Assembly: GCA_030840185.1 (NCBI GenBank)
Contig: JAUZFY010000309.1
Location: 1 to 6,737 of the forward strand
Direction: 5' to 3'
DNA: 6,737 nt
Origin: Microbacteriaceae bacterium
GTDB lineage: Bacteria > Actinomycetota > Actinomycetes > Actinomycetales > Microbacteriaceae
A model generated the notes under the pieces. The model made no database searches, was not told the origin of the DNA, and worked only from the letters and a program-made list of their open reading frames with translations. Shown here piece after piece: positions 4,943-6,737 of this stretch; positions within the stretch are counted from its first letter, which is position 1; each line of letters starts with the position of its first letter. A program made the position numbers and the translations under genes.

Positions 4943-6532
4943 CTAGAGCGACCGAAGGTACGCGTTGACTCCTGCGAGGTCGGAGCCGCGAGCACGGTAG
5001 CCGATGTAGCCGTCCGGGCGAATCAGGAAATGGGCGACATCCGACCCGCGCAGACCAAACCGGCGCTGCACCGACCGGGTCGGGTCGGTCCACACGTGCG
5101 TGGCGGCGTCAGAACTGACTATCGCGACCCCGACCAGATCGGACCACGGCGCATCCACCGAGTCGTGCCCGGCCCAGCTCTCGAGCGGGCCGAAACACAG
5201 GAGTTGAAAGGCCGAGGGCAACAGGCTCCGGTGGACTGTGGTTGCCCGTCCATCAACGACGATCGGCGAATCGGGAACGCGATCGCCGGATCGCGGCCCG
5301 CGGCCGAGCCGCGGCATGCCCTCCACCGAAAGCGGACTGCTGCGATAGTGGATGCTCAGTTGGGAGATCAGTCTGAATCCGATTTTCCTCACCAGCGGGA
5401 TTCGAAGCACAACCGGGACGACCCGACCCACCACTCGCGATCGGACGAATGAAGTGAGCGGCCTCCGCGATATTGCGACTCGGAATGCGCGGTTCGTCGT
5501 TCTGATTACCGACCGCGCAACCGGTAGCCGCTCCAGCTCGTAGCTGTCGAGGAGGGCATCGCTCGCTAGTCCGCGACAGACGAGGCCGAGCTTCCAGCCG
5601 AGGTTGACCGCGTCCTGAATCCCGGTGTTCATCCCCTGCGCGCCGGCTGGGCTGTGGATGTGGGCTGCGTCACCGGCAAGGAATACGCGTCCGGCCCGGA
5701 ACCGGTCCGCCAGACGGCTCTGGACCGAAAACGTCGTGAGCCAGACGGGATCACGGACGGTGATCGGATCTGTCGTGTATCGCCCGATGGTCGCCTGCAC
5801 GGTCTGCACCGTCGGATGCTCGACTCGCTCACCGGCTGGCACCATGGCGAGCACGCGCCAGGTGGCCGGCGACCCGAGCGGAAAGAAGAGCATGACACCC
5901 TCTTCGGCGAGGAATACGTGTACCCGTCCGTGCTCGAGGTTGTCGGCCTCGAGGTCGGCGATGAGGAAGGTCTGGTCGAACGGGCCGCCGACAAAGCCGA
6001 TTCTGGCGGCGTGCCGGATTGAACTGTGCGCTCCATCGCACCCGACCACAAACCGGCTGCGAGCCGTGAGTCCGCTTGCGTCGGAAAGGAGGAAGGACTG
6101 CACGAATTCGGCGCCCCGCTCGACGGTAGAGAGCTCGACTCCTCGCTCCACGGAGACCCCAACCGTCTTGAGCCTCTCGATCAGAATCTCTTCCGTGCGT
6201 GCTTGCGAGAGAAACAGCAGAAAGGGATAGGCGGTTTCGTCGAGTGCCGACTCGAATGGACGAAGCCCGAAGGCCCCCTTCGCGAAGTGCATGGAGAGGC
6301 TCACCGCGGAATCCCCGGCCTCGACAAGATGGGGGGTGACCCCGAGAGGCGACAGCACCTCGAGGGTCCTGGCCTGGATTCCGAGGGCACGCGACTCGTG
6401 GACGGCATCCGGCGCCTTGTCAACGATCCGGAAGCTCACACCGTTCGCGTTCAGCGCGGCGGCAAGCGCGAGCCCCGTGGGACCCGCTCCAACGATGAGC
6501 ACGTCCACCAGTGACTCGTCGAGTCCGGCCAT
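4943..6532 (-). CDS. FAD-dependent aromatic-type monooxygenase (FAD_binding_3, phenol/resorcinol hydroxylase class)
   Basis: A 529-residue class A flavoprotein monooxygenase. Landmarks: VLIVGAGPTGLALAAAL (11-27), the GXGXXG site for the FAD ADP moiety; VVGCDGAHSSIR (162-173), the DG motif touching FAD and NAD(P)H; and GRVFLAGDAAHIHSPAGAQG (281-300) with GMNTGIQDAVNLGWKL after it, the GD motif for the FAD ribityl. YRSSPL (396-401), a GDRVPD (416-421) and a C-terminal region ending in LIRPDGYIGYRA (503-514) form the thioredoxin-like domain found in phenol hydroxylase and in polyketide-tailoring relatives. It presumably hydroxylates an aromatic or quinone substrate using NAD(P)H and O2 in the cytoplasm; the substrate cannot be read. 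It looks monocistronic. The ATG at 6532 has TAGGGT six bases upstream, which can be read as a -10 box for a leaderless start or, as AGGGTG, a loose Shine-Dalgarno. Confidence 0.93.
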   Translation of the reverse strand: MAGLDESLVDVLIVGAGPTGLALAAALNANGVSFRIVDKAPDAVHESRALGIQARTLEVLSPLGVTPHLVEAGDSAVSLSMHFAKGAFGLRPFESALDETAYPFLLFLSQARTEEILIERLKTVGVSVERGVELSTVERGAEFVQSFLLSDASGLTARSRFVVGCDGAHSSIRHAARIGFVGGPFDQTFLIADLEADNLEHGRVHVFLAEEGVMLFFPLGSPATWRVLAMVPAGERVEHPTVQTVQATIGRYTTDPITVRDPVWLTTFSVQSRLADRFRAGRVFLAGDAAHIHSPAGAQGMNTGIQDAVNLGWKLGLVCRGLASDALLDSYELERLPVARSVIRTTNRAFRVAISRRPLTSFVRSRVVGRVVPVVLRIPLVRKIGFRLISQLSIHYRSSPLSVEGMPRLGRGPRSGDRVPDSPIVVDGRATTVHRSLLPSAFQLLCFGPLESWAGHDSVDAPWSDLVGVAIVSSDAATHVWTDPTRSVQRRFGLRGSDVAHFLIRPDGYIGYRARGSDLAGVNAYLRSL

Positions 6533-6538
6533 GCTGTC

Positions 6539-6544
6539 ACCCTA
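6539..6544 (-). promoter_or_regulatory. Predicted -10 box of the monooxygenase gene (leaderless, or Shine-Dalgarno)
   Basis: On the minus strand TAGGGT (TANNNT) is followed by exactly six bases (GACAGC) and the ATG. The spacing is identical to that at the PKS and EamA genes. AGGG within it could instead pair with 16S rRNA at seven bases' distance, so the two readings compete. Confidence 0.4.
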
Positions 6545-6699
6545 ACCCCGTCGTGCCGCGACGCCGATAGTTCGATTCGGGAGGGCGAGGCTTCCCCACC
6601 CCACAGCGACCACATCGGAAACCTCCGCCAGAGGAATCCCCCTAAGCGGTTCCCGTCAAGCCCCCGGCTCGCGGTAGCGCGAATGCGACAATCAGAAAC
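6545..6699. other. Divergent intergenic region between the monooxygenase and DUF6766-like genes
   Basis: This stretch holds no convincing gene. It must carry the promoters of both flanking divergent genes. Visible structure is limited to a weak stem GGAATC/GGTTCC (about 6634-6652) and a GACAAT at 6687-6692 that sits seven bases before the downstream ATG and could act as its -10. Neither is strong. Confidence 0.4.
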
Positions 6700-6737
6700 A
6701 TGAGGAACTGGCTCCGCGACCACGGCCTGTTGCTGGC
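6700..6737 (+). CDS. DUF6766-like membrane protein, 5' end only
   Basis: An ATG opens a frame reading MRNWLRDHGLLLA up to the right edge, with no stop. The sequence M-[RK]-x-[WF]-LRD-x-GL at the N-terminus is what I recall from DUF6766 family proteins, small membrane proteins of unknown function frequent in actinobacteria and other bacteria. Only 12 complete codons are visible, so the call rests on this one motif and on its divergent position 167 bases from the monooxygenase start. No good Shine-Dalgarno precedes it. Confidence 0.5.
   Translation, partial: MRNWLRDHGLLL

Noticed and set aside
6566..6590. tRNA-like T-loop GTTCGATTC
   Set aside because: The flanking bases do not form the five-pair T stem, and no anticodon arm or acceptor stem is found around it.

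Overview
The window is high-GC, densely packed bacterial DNA. Gene content points to an actinobacterium, most likely Microbacteriaceae: a type III polyketide synthase operon of the actinobacterial phenolic-lipid kind, a small DUF7882-like protein that I associate with that family, a DUF6766-like start at the right edge, and start codons lying just behind TANNNT -10 boxes as in leaderless actinobacterial mRNAs. The taxonomic call is inference from gene families; no rRNA or other marker is present.

Layout. Left block, minus strand (positions 1645 down to 1): a three-gene operon reading type III polyketide synthase -> isoprenylcysteine-methyltransferase-type membrane methyltransferase -> FAD-dependent oxidoreductase (cut by the window edge). 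The genes overlap by 13 and 4 bases. The order matches the srsA-srsB-srsC logic of Streptomyces griseus, where a type III PKS makes alkylresorcinols that are then O-methylated and hydroxylated to quinone-type phenolic lipids. Divergent from it (1769-2665, plus) is an RhtA-like EamA/DMT exporter, probably for amino acids. The 123-base space between them carries a -10-like box for each side and a small palindrome near the PKS -35 position.

Middle block, minus strand (4411 down to 2707): a PrsW-type intramembrane metalloprotease, then after 103 bases a cysteine-rich, probably zinc-binding coiled-coil protein of unknown function with its own ribosome binding site. Divergent from the PrsW gene (4544-4921, plus) is the DUF7882-like protein.

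Right block, minus strand (6532 down to 4943): a 529-residue FAD-dependent aromatic-type monooxygenase of the FAD_binding_3 class with a thioredoxin-like tail. A DUF6766-like membrane protein begins at 6700 on the plus strand and runs off the edge.

The only genes with a clear common job are the three of the left operon (phenolic lipids, probably membrane-associated). The rest look like single-gene or two-gene units. I see no tRNA, rRNA, CRISPR, insertion sequence or phage gene, and no gene-free stretch over 170 bases. I did not find a convincing new multi-gene system. The points most worth a second look are the repeated leaderless-promoter geometry at three genes, the uncharacterised cysteine-rich protein next to PrsW, and the exact product of the phenolic-lipid operon.
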